NCBI GenBank assembly: GCA_035079385.1
Contig: JAVHKY010000056.1
Location: 5,220,001-5,284,000, forward strand
From: Aspidiotus rigidus
Lineage: Eukaryota; Arthropoda; Insecta; Hemiptera; Diaspididae
Length of the DNA: 64,000 nucleotides
Reading direction: 5' to 3'
Below, piece by piece: positions 45,543-57,700 of this stretch. The notes under the pieces were generated by a model, which saw nothing but the letters and a program-made list of their open reading frames with translations, had not been told where the DNA came from and ran no database searches. Positions within the stretch are counted from its first letter, which is position 1; each line of letters opens with the position of its first letter. The translations under genes and the position numbers were made by a program.

Positions 45543-47565
45543 TATTATATTTTTTACAACACTGACGGTGAAACCGCAACTTTTTGTCACGAAAACGATG
45601 GCGAAAACGATAAAATAATAGGAACCTGGCTGCACTGAAGAATAATGGAAGTTCACAGCGTTTTTTTGGAAGTTCTTACAACACTGTTCATCGTACCATC
45701 GTACCTACCTCAGAGAGAATGGAGTTCACTGACCTCAGTTTTCACTACAGTTTCATCTCTACGTTTTCGCCACTGTTCTCTTACTTTTCACTACAGTTTT
45801 ACGTTTTCGCCACGCCTTCACTTACTTTTCACAACAGTTCTTCGTTTTTCACTACAGTTTTTATTTTTCACCACAGTTCTACGGACTACTTGTGATAAAA
45901 CCCATTTTCGCCATTGTTTTAAGTGGCGAAAAGTTGCGTTTTCACCGTTAGTGTTGTGAAAAAGAAGTAATCGTATTAAAACCCCGGAGCTCTCATGAGA
46001 AAAACGGAAGGAATAAAATTTCATGTTTGAAATAATCAAAACGTGATATTTTGTATACAGATAGAGGATAAATTTTTATCATGAAGTAAAATGAGTACTA
46101 TCTTATGGTTTTTGGTAATCCTTAGGCTATTCCTTTGATCCTCAATATGCCATTTATGATACATACTTGTTTCACATGATTTTCGTTGGTAAGTACCTAC
46201 CTTTTACAAGTTCATTTTTTAAATAACCTTATACATCCATTACCTACTTGTTGCAAGTAATGAGGTGCTTATTTTCAGGCAGGGCCATACAGTATAAATT
46301 TTATAATGAACGCTTTGCTCCTGTCTGATGTTAAGTCAGTGGTAAATGTGAAATGACTTGTATAACGTGGTTGAAGTTGACCTTCAATTGAAGTTGACCT
46401 TCAACTGTTTGACGCAAAAGAAGATTGGAAGGTGCAAACGTTGACTACTCATGAGAAGTACAATATGACGCTCCCAGTCACCCACAATATTGCCTCATTA
46501 TCCTCAAATCGAGGAACCAAACTATTCCTCGATTATTTAAAGAGAATAATAACATTTGAGTCAAGTATGCGCAGTAGTTCAAAACTTCCTCTCACAAAAG
46601 TCTCCCCTACTACAAGTATAAGCACATTAAAGGGTGTATTAGAGAGAGACAGAGAGAGGCAGCCTATAAGATGTTGAATGATAACCAGAATGATTCCATT
46701 CAATGCAGACCTGCTTTCCTGAAAATGTACACAAACTGTTTGCGAGTCAATTCCAATACAAATAACGTTCCATTTGCAAAAACGCAAATATTTTGAAAAC
46801 TAACAATAAGTAGGTATGTATAGCGATGGTTGATCTCGTGATACAAGAGTTTGTATTTCATGAAACAAGACTACTCATCATTGACATATCGTTTATTTCT
46901 GAAATATTAGAGTCTTCAAAGACGCTACGTGATTGTCATGGGAATTCACGCAAAAAGTTTGTTTTGTTTACATTTTGAAAGGAAGCAACGGCCTGCAACA
47001 ACAACTTCCGCAGAGCAACCGATCGGAATCGTTTGCAACTCATTCGATTGGTTATTGTCGCTAGCGAATTAGTCTAATAACTGCTATGGGAAGGACCTAT
47101 AGGTCCTTAAAAAACTGACTGTAATGGTGCATCGACTTTAAAGAAACGGCGGACTACAGAGAGTGACAATGAGGGTGATGATAAAAGTTGCAATAAACAA
47201 ACCAACATTATCTGCTACGCTAGAATCATAAGCTTTAGCAGATCTGCTGTGACTTTTACGTACCCATATGTGCTGTTACTGGTCGGCAGAATATCATAAA
47301 AAGTGTTATACAGAAGATGCCTTTTGGTGTTGATCAAATTGTAAGTACCTAGGCCTAATTACAATTTAGATAATACTCAAATTTTACTTTCATACACTTT
47401 GTATATGCGTTATTTCCGTACCTTCATGTAGGTACCGTATGTACCTGCAAATGAGGTTAATTTAGGTATAAGTACATATTAAATAAAAATGTGCTGCACC
47501 ATTTTGGAACGCATCCGTGTTATTAGTAAGTATTAGCAAATACTATAAACAGAAATTCAGAGTAG
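45543..47565. other. No gene recognised
   Basis: A pyrimidine-rich stretch at 45730-45900 repeats TTTTCACTACAGTTTTACG-like words. A GA-rich word cluster lies near 46645. No supported exon. Confidence 0.4.
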
Positions 47566-47581
47566 CGGGTCACGTGACCCG
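47566..47581. promoter_or_regulatory. 16-bp palindrome centred on an E-box
   Basis: CGGGTCACGTGACCCG is a perfect palindrome whose middle, GTCACGTGAC, equals the consensus bound by USF/TFE-type bHLH-zip factors. No gene start is evident nearby, so function is unproven. Confidence 0.35.
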
Positions 47582-47696
47582 AGGGGTACGAAAATGTCAA
47601 AGATCTGGTTGTTAGCTCCTTCGCTACAACAACTCAGTTACTGATGCCGTTTCAGATTCAGCTTTGGAAGTGGTTATATTGCTGTTCTTATAAATT

Positions 47697-48987
47697 ACAA
47701 GCCGTAAGCCCGCTAAATATTATAAAATTTCAAATTATTTTCAAAGTTCTTGATATTTATTTATCATTAGTATTCTTTTAGTTCAATTTCTAATCTAATT
47801 CTTTTAATTTCCAATTTTTCAATTTCGTTTTTTTTATCGTTGATATTTTGTTTTACACTTTCAATCTCGCTCTTAATATCTTCTCTGATAGTTGGATGCC
47901 ATCTTTTTAGAAGATCCTTTGCGCATTCTTCTTTCTGGATCTATGCTGAAAAATTTGTCATTTTTTGTGGATTGTTGGAGGAGGGGTAGATAACTTCCTA
48001 TATAATGATACAATTGTCCAAGAATTTTGAAAGTTGTAAATATGTTTGGAACTTCATTACACCCAAAAGAAATCATTGAAAGCGCATTGTTGTATTTAGG
48101 CAAATTATTAAGAAAATGAGAAGATCTATTATCACTTCCGTCTAATAGTTTTTGAAGAAGATCCGGCATTGAGGGTAAATCAGGTAACTTAATCTTACCA
48201 CCCCCGCAACAAAAATTTTGATCTTCAGTTTCAAATAATTTTCCATTGCAAAATATGCACGTAATTGCTAGATTCCCAATTGAACTTATACTGGTATATT
48301 CTTTCTCAATAATGTACCTAATGAATGGACTATTATCGCTCTGACAATCATTTTCCACATTATTTTCTGGTGTCAAAATTTCAGAATTGACACGAGCCCT
48401 CTTCCCTTTGTTCGTCAACCGCCCTAGATTTGCTTGCTTGCGTTTCGGCATTCCAATTAGATTGCAATAAAGTGTGACATCCGTTACTTTGATATTGAAT
48501 TTTCGAAATTGACGTGAATTGTTTTTCTTTTCTTATACTCCTCACGTTAAATTTGAAATAATGAAAGACAACCACCACTTCTTCAGATAATTGCTAAGCA
48601 AAATCTTTATCGTAACCCTACACTATTCGATCACTCATAGTATGGGTATTCAAAACTTCTCCGGTTAAAAAGAACCACTTTCCAAAAATGATTGCCTAGC
48701 ACATATTAATTTTCGATGAACGTCAACAAAAATGATTGCCTAGCATTTTTAATCAATAAATTAATGAATGATACAGATTTTTCATCTCTTTAATCATTCA
48801 TAACACGCCCCTCCTCCCCCTAGATGTATACTATACGCCATTCGCCTCATTTCGTAACTTCAAATTTATTACGCATAAACCTTCTCCTAGGCAAGCTAAA
48901 GCAATGGAAACAAATTCCAAGTTTGTAGGTGAAATAGGAATAAAGTTAAATGGATTTGCGATTTTGCAACTTCTCTTTATATAATAG
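47697..48987 (-). repeat. Tandem duplication unit A (Helitron Rep fragment)
   Basis: A 1291-bp unit starting ACAAGCCGTAAGCCCGC is repeated head-to-tail at 48988-50280 with only a few percent differences. Each copy carries a decayed Rep N-terminal coding fragment on the minus strand. Confidence 0.85.
47770..48451 (-). pseudogene. Helitron Rep/helicase N-terminal fragment, copy A
   Basis: The frame starts MPKRKQANLGRL at 48451 and stays open to 47873. It has the Cys-rich segment CIFCNGKLFE...FCCGGGKIKLP and KYNNALSMISFGC...GQLYHYIGSYLP, which is the conserved N-terminal region of eukaryotic Helitron helicase-like proteins. After DPERRMRK it is out of frame with the coiled-coil tail (ending KELYY-like coil near 47775) that copy B reads in its own frame. 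No Rep nuclease or helicase follows, so it is a truncated gene remnant. Confidence 0.6.
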
Positions 48988-50280
48988 ACAAGCCGTAAGC
49001 CCGCTAAATATTATGAAATTTCAAATTATTTTCAAAATTCTTGATATTTATTTATCATTATAGTATTCTTTTAGTTCAATTTCTAATCTAATTCTTTTAA
49101 TTTCCAATTTTTCAATTTCATTTTTTTTATCGTTCATATTTTGTTTTACACTTTCAATCTCGTTCTTAACATCTTCTCTGATAGTTGGATGCCGTCTTTT
49201 TAGAAGATCCGTTGCGCATTCTCCTTTCTGGGGGTATGCTGAAAAATTTGTCATTTTTTGTGGATTCTTGGAGGAGGTAGATAACTTCCTATATAACGAT
49301 ACACCAAAACTTTTGAAAGTTGTAAATATGTTTGGAACTTCATTACACCCTAAAGAAGTCATTGAAATCGTATTGTTGTATTTATACAAATTATTAAGAA
49401 AATGAGAAGATCTATTATCCCTTCCGTCTAATAGTTTTTGAAGAAGATCCGGCACTGAGGGTAGGTAAATCAGGTAACTTAATCTTACCACTCCCGCAAC
49501 AGAAATTTCGATTTTCAGTTTCAAATAATTTTCCATCACAAAATGTGCACGTAATTGCCAGATTCCCAATTGAACTTATACTGGTATATTCTTTCTCAAT
49601 AATGTACCTAATGAATGGACTATTATCGTTCTGACAATCACTTTCCACATTATTTTCTGATGTCAAAATTTCGGAATTGACACGAGCCCTCTTCCCCTTG
49701 TTCGTCAACCGCCCTAGATTTACTTTCTTGCGTTTTGGCATTCCAATTAGATTCCAATAAAGTGAGACATCCGTGACTTCGATATTGAATTTTCAAAATT
49801 GACGTGAATTGTTTTTCTTTTCTTAGTCCTCACGTAAAATTTGAAATAATGAAAGACAACCACCAATTCTTCAGATAATTGCTAAGCAAAATCTTTATCG
49901 TAACCCTACACTATTCGATTACTCATAGTATGGGTATTCAAAACTTCTCCGGTTAAAAAGAACCATTTTCCAAAAATGATTGCCTAGCACATATTAATTT
50001 TCGATGAATGTCAACCAAAATGATTGCTTAGCATTTTCAATCAATAAATTAATGAATGATACAGATTTTTCATCTCTTGAATCATTCATGACCCCCCCCC
50101 CCCCCCCCCGCCAAGATATACACTACACGCCATTCGCCTGATTTTGTAACTTCAAATTTATTACGCATAAACCTTCTCCTAGGCAAGCTAATGCAATGGA
50201 AACAAATTCCAAGTTCGTAGGTGAAATAGGAATAAAGTTAAATGGATTTGCAATTTTGCAACTTCTCTTTATGTAATAGA
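48988..50280 (-). repeat. Tandem duplication unit B
   Basis: Second, directly adjoining copy of the unit at 47697-48987; it ends at ATGTAATAGA where homology stops. Confidence 0.85.
49048..49741 (-). pseudogene. Helitron Rep/helicase N-terminal fragment, copy B
   Basis: The frame from 49741 (MPKRKKVNLGRL) is interrupted near 49463, where GGTA is present twice (GGGTAGGTAAATC versus GGGTAAATC in copy A), a 4-bp tandem duplication that shifts the frame. The remainder continues in a second frame from about 49569 to 49048, including a C-terminal coiled coil rich in Glu, Lys and Ile (about 49200-49050). A further lesion after FGV in the middle differs from copy A. The lesions in A and B are different, so each copy decayed separately after the duplication. 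Confidence 0.6.
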
Positions 50281-51735
50281 TAATGTGTCCCAGGTGCACG
50301 CGACCCACTACTTTAAATCCATGACTGTAAACGATAGTACCGGAAACTCGTATTTAAATACAATGAGCACTTTTGGTCACCCGACGTAGTGCTTCGTAAC
50401 GGTGGTGGTGCTGTGTTATAACCATAGTCGGGTTGTTGATAAAGCACCACTACACGCAAATAATATACACAAATTCACAGTCACATCCGTAGTTAGTCCC
50501 ATCCCTCGTCGCTAGTCGATTGAGACCACGAAATTGACGAGAGTTTCCCGTATTATCGTTTATAGTATTTGGAATTAGTCATAACTAACATCCGTATCCT
50601 AACTTAATTAGGTACGTGAATTTGCGGTTCTTAATTATATTTAAGTTTGATTTTTATTTATTTTAGCCTATTAGAGGAAAGACAACGATTTATTATAGGC
50701 CCTATACCTTTCAGTGGAAACAGAAAGTAAAATATGTACTTATAAAAAAGTACCTATTATATGAAATTTCAATAGAAAGGCACATTTATTAAAATTATAG
50801 TAATTTTTATTTTTGAAATTACCTTTTTGTTGAGGTAAGCACATTACTTCTAATGTATTCAAATGTGTATTCAACGAAGGTACAGAGAGAAGGGAGATAG
50901 GAAAATCGGAAAATTATAAATAGGTAGCTGAATAGGTGTTATTATAATTTTGGAAGACTCGCAAATTTAGACGTCATACATCGAACCAAGAAAATAAGTA
51001 AGTACCTAAGAAATCATAAATAGGCATAAACGAATAAATATAAATCTACTCGAATATTTCTTATCTAAAGAAGGTCGGTACTTACATTCCTTCTTTTTAA
51101 GTGATATTTACCTACTATTAAAATATAATAATCGACAAAAATTCCTGTGTGGTAACAAAAGGCTAGAAAAAGATAAAGATAGTGGAGAGATAATAAATGA
51201 ATGAGTGAGACAAAGAATGAAGGAGCTAGAGAATAAAATCATTCAAGAATTGGTGTACCATACCGTATAATGCATTAAAAAGAATATTTTTAAATCTATG
51301 AATAGTGTACTTATGGACCTGATATTAAGAAATAATATTTTTTTCGAAACGATGAGAAAAACTACCAATATTGGATTTAATTTGATTTCATGTATAAAAT
51401 ATTTCATGAATGTTGGAATTTGGATAATATATTGCTCGCATATTTGTACCAGTACTTTGATTCGTGAATGAAAATGAAGGCTAATGAATTTGTTTTGTCT
51501 GCGCATGATTATCATGGACCAGATTTCAACTTCATACATAATGATAGGCTTGGTTTGTTTTTTAATATCTTCAATTTACGCTAATTAGAACTCTCCATAT
51601 GTTCTCAATTTCAGTTTCCAAGTCTGATGAGAGTGGTATGATACATTTCATGCATCTCCTGAGTTTTTTTTTTTTTTTTTTTTTTCGAAAAGAAATGTTG
51701 CACAAGTACGATACTTACGCTTACAATAAGTAAAC
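50281..51735. other. No gene recognised; 3' flank of Corin-like gene
   Basis: AT-rich DNA with poly-T tract near 51665-51685. Nothing recognisable. Confidence 0.4.
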
Positions 51736-54700
51736 TCAATATTTTGACAACTCTGAATAAATCTCCATTTGTTCGGTGATCCATGGCAAGAAACGAGGGA
51801 CGTTTGCGTAGATACCAGGTAAATGAGGATGAGCGCATCTTATACCCCAACTAACAATCCCGGCAACAAACCATTTGTCAGGTTGATTATCATGTGGACA
51901 AAGTAGAGGACCGCCAGAGTCACCCTAACGACAATATGAAGAAGATATTAATTTCACGTGCATCAAATGGAAATAGTGATGTGAACTCATAATTCAGCAT
52001 TTGTAATGCCTCAAATTTGTAATGATAAGAGTACCTACGCTGGAGTAGTCCAGGTATAGCTCTACCTAGGTGAGCTTCTATTAAAAATTTTCATTGTACG
52101 AGTAAAGCACTTATTTTGAATACAGTTTCCGATAAACAATTTGTTTGCCTTCCAAAATCCCGAGAAAAATGGGGAAAATTGCCCTCGGAATCTCAATTTA
52201 AGGCCCTGTTGATTACCCTCGTCCCCACTTTCACGGCTTCAACTGGAAAAATTATCCTTTTAATCCCCTTTTGAAGCTCTGTATCCTCTTTGAATACCTG
52301 AAGCCTTTCAAATTCATTATTTTTGGCGAGTTCATTGATACTCCACCGGCACGGCACGCAAATCGAATAAAGTCTTTGGGTTTGACGGGAAGTCCTTTCG
52401 TCGGGTTCTCTGTATAGCCTTCTTCAAAGATCCTCCTTCAGGGAGCTGAGAGAGTTCTCGAGTTGCACTCGTCAATTCAGTCCATAGAAAGCGAACTGGG
52501 AGTTCAGATCGATTCTAAGCTGCCTTTCTCTTTATAGCGTTCGTTATTTGCTACGCGCGGACCTCTTCCTGTTTCGTGCGTGCAGATGCGGTGATTCAAC
52601 CTGTCCCTTGAATACGACAAGCGGTTGGTCAGGGCCGCGGCATGATCGCACGGGCAATACATTCCTATGCCCTCAACTTATTGCAGTCCCAGTACTGCTT
52701 ATTATTGCCATGTCGTGACCGGTAGTATACGTACCCGTCGAGTAATAATTTATTTCGTCCAAACAACGTTTTGCGAAATAACTGGACAGAAGTTAGTCAC
52801 CGCCGCGCCGAGGAATCTGTTCTTTTTTGTAAATTCTAAGGAACTCGATAAAGCTGTGGTCGAAAAGGTTTTTTCAAAAACTAAAGTTTACTTCCATAGT
52901 AAATTTTTCGTGATAATCTCAATTCGCGGAGAAATTTTCGTGAAAATTTAATCGTGAGACACCTTTTTCGTAAAATTTGATGTCGCGAAAAAAGCATTTT
53001 GAGGAAAAATTTTCGTGACTTTTTTTTGTAAAAAGTGCTTTCGTGAGATTCGCTTCGTGAAAGTGGGCAGGAACCCTCTCCGATTCGATTCACAACTGGG
53101 GATAATGTTTACCGGATTATAATTTTACCTGACACGCATCTTTCCCACCATCTTCATATCCAGCACAAAGCATATTAGGAGAAACACTGAGATCACTTCT
53201 TTTCAACCATTTATTACACAAATTGCGGCTAAGGATTGGTACTTGCACTTCATACACCGTCGGTTCGTAATCCTGATCTGTAAAAGTAGAAAGAAATTGA
53301 CAAAAATTAATTACTAAAGGTAAATCTGCATCCAAAATTCTTTTCCAAAATTCATTTTTTAAAAAATTAATTGTTTGTGTTACCATGTATAAAATTGATT
53401 TTCTATAAATCTAGCTGAACGATGAATCGATTTTAAAACAGACTGAGTTGCCATGCGCCGCATCATCCGGGGGCCTCTTGGGTTTTTTATTCTCTTTTAA
53501 GATAACAGAAATTTATCTTTCTATTTTTTTCGATAATCAAAACCCATAAGATCTCGGGCTGTTTTCCACTGAGATCTCAACGAGCTCAAGGAAACCAGAT
53601 TTTTCCATGTCAAGATCTGAGAACCAAAAGATCCACATCTTTTACCGATTTGTTCGACCGTCGTAATAGGTAGGAACCACCATCTTTTTGATATTATGGA
53701 ATATGTTTTCAAGTACAAATAATTATTATTTGAACTATTGAGATTGAGATTTGAGAATTAATGTATTTAATGTTGGGCGTTCATTTTTTCATGTGAGAGC
53801 TAGTAATTGTAAATTGTAATCAATATTCCTCTAAAGAAAAAATTAGCCGACCCTCTTACCACCTCGTGCATCGCACGGGGTGCTTGTTGCAATATACGTA
53901 AGTACGTCCGTATTGAACTTTATAAAGAACAAAGTTTCACGTATACCTATTTCATTGCGCCTAATCTGGGTTCGACTCTTTATAGTCTGCCTGTTTTTAC
54001 TGGGCTAATTGTACAGTCGTGATCTACACTGCAAAGCAAAATGGGTAGAAAAATAATACATAACATGACCCGCCGCATTAGGATAGCCCTACTTTCAAGT
54101 AACTAAACATGCAATGCTTCATACTGGTGTGCTTAGCCCCTTCAATGAGGTAGATATACAATGCTTCAAACACCATAAGTCCTCCTATCATATATTACGG
54201 CTCGCAAGTCGACATTTTTCCAAGTCCCCCTCAAGAGTCTAAATTTTTCAAAGTTTTTGACCGGACGGCGCATGACGCACGGCAAATTAAAAAAAAAAAA
54301 AAAAAAAAAAACATAGACCAGGTTCCCTTTTAATAGTTTTCTCTCAAATTACGACTATACAAGGTATTATCCCTTCTTTTCTCCAAAAAGTCGATAAAAT
54401 AAATCAAGGTAAATGGTTAAAAACATCATTAAAATTGCGTGAATCTGGCCATCAGTTTATCACTTACCATCATTGTCTTCACGTTTACCCCATCCAATCA
54501 CAGTACAATTCTTTTCCGGGTTTACATCATTCATGCTAAATGGCATACATATTGGAAGTAGATGCTCGTGAAATTTTACTCGCTCTTTTAACTAGAATAT
54601 TTGAAAAAAAAAAAAAAAAAAAAAAAATGTAAACGATACGAAATTTATCTTAGTTTATTGCTCAGGATATAAGTCTGTTCATTCCTTCTACATAATTTTT

Positions 54701-57700
54701 CCATACTTTGGTCTCCAAAAATAAAACAGTTTGGTTTGTAAGAAACGCTCCTGTTTTTATCAGCGATGAAATACTGCGATGACGAAGGAGAATTCCATAT
54801 AATTTTTAACATTACACAACATGGACATTTAACTTCATTAAATCTCATTAGATAATAAAAAGCAAGACTCCAATACATATAATCTTGTTAAATATTTGAT
54901 CGACATGAATTTACTTGGAATAAAGCAATATCGTTGTTATGAGGAACTCCCTGGTTGTACTTTGGATGTGGAATGACCCGAACGACTTTCAATTTTTGAC
55001 CAAAATAAGAATGCGAAGATCTTCTGGTCATACCCAATTGAATTGTCCAATCTATTGGAGGATTTGATAGATTAAATCTGAAATCATAACATAATGAAAA
55101 TTATTATTTTAAATCATTGAGTCGACAAGATCAGAAAAAAAAAAAAGCTAAGCAATACCTTCTTTAATTTCTTTTTCTTATTATTTAAGCCTACACCCCA
55201 ACAGAACAGAGTGACAAGATATTTTCAACAAACAAAACAAAACGAAAAGAGACTGAAAAGTGTGAAAAAAGAGGACAATTTGATCATGAGAAGAGTATAA
55301 CTTGATTCAAGATTTACCTACATATTTCTAGAGCAATTTGGAGGAAAAGAGGAAATACTCTTTTTACAAACTCTAAAAAAGTATACCTGGCCATCCTAAA
55401 AAAACTTCATTAACTATTGTGTAGTAGATTTTCTACCATAAAACGCAATATAGAATGGATTAATTTCGGGAGTTAAATAGTCATGTTACTTGAATGAAGT
55501 TTGTTGCCGCGTTCAGTTTTCGGACGTTAACCCGGTTGATTCATGAATACGCAGTGTATGTATGTTCATTATTGATTGAAAGACAATTCTTATCTTGCTC
55601 AAAATGAAGAACGATAGGATTTTACGAAGTGATAAAACTACTAAAACTAGTGAAAAAAATATCACTGAAAATGCCAGGAAATATGAACAAGCGAAGCGTA
55701 TTAAAGATCAAACAGCCACTCCTCTATTAAATCGTAGTGAACTGAAGCTGAAAGTGAATAAACGAACAGTCACCCCAACCTCGATTACTGCCTCCATAAA
55801 CAACACCGTGAATAGGAGCATGGAGAGTATTGAAGGTATTACTATCACAGATTCTATACTAAAACAAATGGTTCAGGCTGTCACGGATGCTGTGACATCG
55901 GTCGTCTCTAGTTTCCGTAAGGGTATGCAAAAGAAGCTGTCTGAGCAAGAAGATCGTTTAAACAACTTGGAGCAATACACACGCCGAAACTCTCTTCGTA
56001 TTTATGGGGTGAAGGAGGCTAGCTCCGATGAGCAGGAAAATACAGATGAAGTAGTACGTAAAATCATAGAAAAAAAATTGGGATTTACATTATCCAAACC
56101 CGAGATTTGTAGATCGCATTGGATTGGAAAAAAAAATAATAACTCAGTCGCCAGAAAACCACCCAGACCTCGGCCTATAATCGTCAAATTTGTCAGTTAT
56201 ACAATACTCGTAGGCGCGTATATTCGAGCAAGCGGAAACTCAAGGGAACTGATATCACTATCCGGGAGGACCTAACCAAAAAGGACAGAGAAACCCTCAG
56301 TGTTGCCATTAATAGATATGGGATACGGAACACGTGGACATCTGACGGTAGAATTTACTACGTGGGACCTGATGGCCAGAAGCACGCCTACGATTCAAAC
56401 TTGGAAAAGGAGATGGAGTACTACGAATAGTGTTTTTTTTTTTTTTTGCCTTTCTTGATATATATTTTTTTTCCCCTCGTGTGTTTAAAAGATAATACTT
56501 TTGTTCCCTCCCCTGACCTACCCTCCCTTCCTTCAGTGAACCAAACTAGTCGTGAGATATTTTACCAAAATGTGAGAGGACTGAGAACTAAAACGAATGA
56601 GGTATTTTTATCGGGCCTGCAGCATAATTATAGTGTAGTGGCATTTAGTGAAACATGGTTACATAATGGGATAAACTCAAGCGAGCTATTTGATCCACAT
56701 GACGTTACAACGTTTCCGGAAGAGATAGAAACAGCATTACTCATAACACGGAAAGAAGAGGCGGAGGGGGTTACTGGCGATAGATAAAAGTATACAAGTG
56801 GAAGCGGTCAAAGAGCTTGAAGTTAACACATCAACTTGTGAAAATTATATGGGTTAAATTGCATGATTATCAGCACGACAAAAGAAATATATCTTGGCGT
56901 ATTTTATTTCCCACCGAATACACCATACACAACTTATCGCTTAGTCAGTGATAAAATCATTGGGCTTGTTTCATTGGGAAGCGATGTGTTGATCGTCGAG
57001 GATTCTAATATACCGTCGTTCTGTGCTGAAAATGTGGGTTTTTCGGTAACTGCCGATAAGTGCCTGTCGGAACTGTTAGATCTCATGCGTGCGACTGGTC
57101 TTCGTTCGCATAATAATAATTATTTTGAATAATCAGAACAAAACATTGGACTTGGTGATGAGTAACGTTACTGATTTGGCGGTCACCGTAGAGGGAGACT
57201 CATTTACGCCTCTGTCGGACAAGTATCATCCTCCTCTTCTACTTTACAGTCTTGTAAATAGAAATGGTGAAGAAGGTTCGTTAAAGTGGAATGTAGTATA
57301 AATAGAAGTTCAGAGGATGGTATGTATTTCTTCGTTCTACCATTACTAGCTCGTTTATATTATGTTGCGATATTGAAAACACGAATAAAATTCTCAGACT
57401 TGTTTGAAAGAGAAGAGTGTTTGAATGTTGCCAGATCAAGTAACGATTATCATTTCAAAAAGGCTGCTTTCAAAAAAATTCCGAAAGAATGTACCATAGC
57501 TGATTATTTCAATTACTTACGACGACAGTTTTGTGTACTACGAGGATTCTGGAGACTCTTAGCAAGAATGTATTTCGATCCTAAGTACACTCCTGAAGGT
57601 TTGAATATATTTGTAGATGACTATAAGGCGGATGGGTTCGATTTTCTTACTTCTAGTGAAGAATTACACGCTCGCTTTTTCCTTTACCATTTAAACATCT

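Noticed and set aside
45645..45959. 104-codon frame rich in Phe/Ser/Thr
   Set aside because: Encoded by repeated TTTTCACTACAGTTTT words; low complexity.
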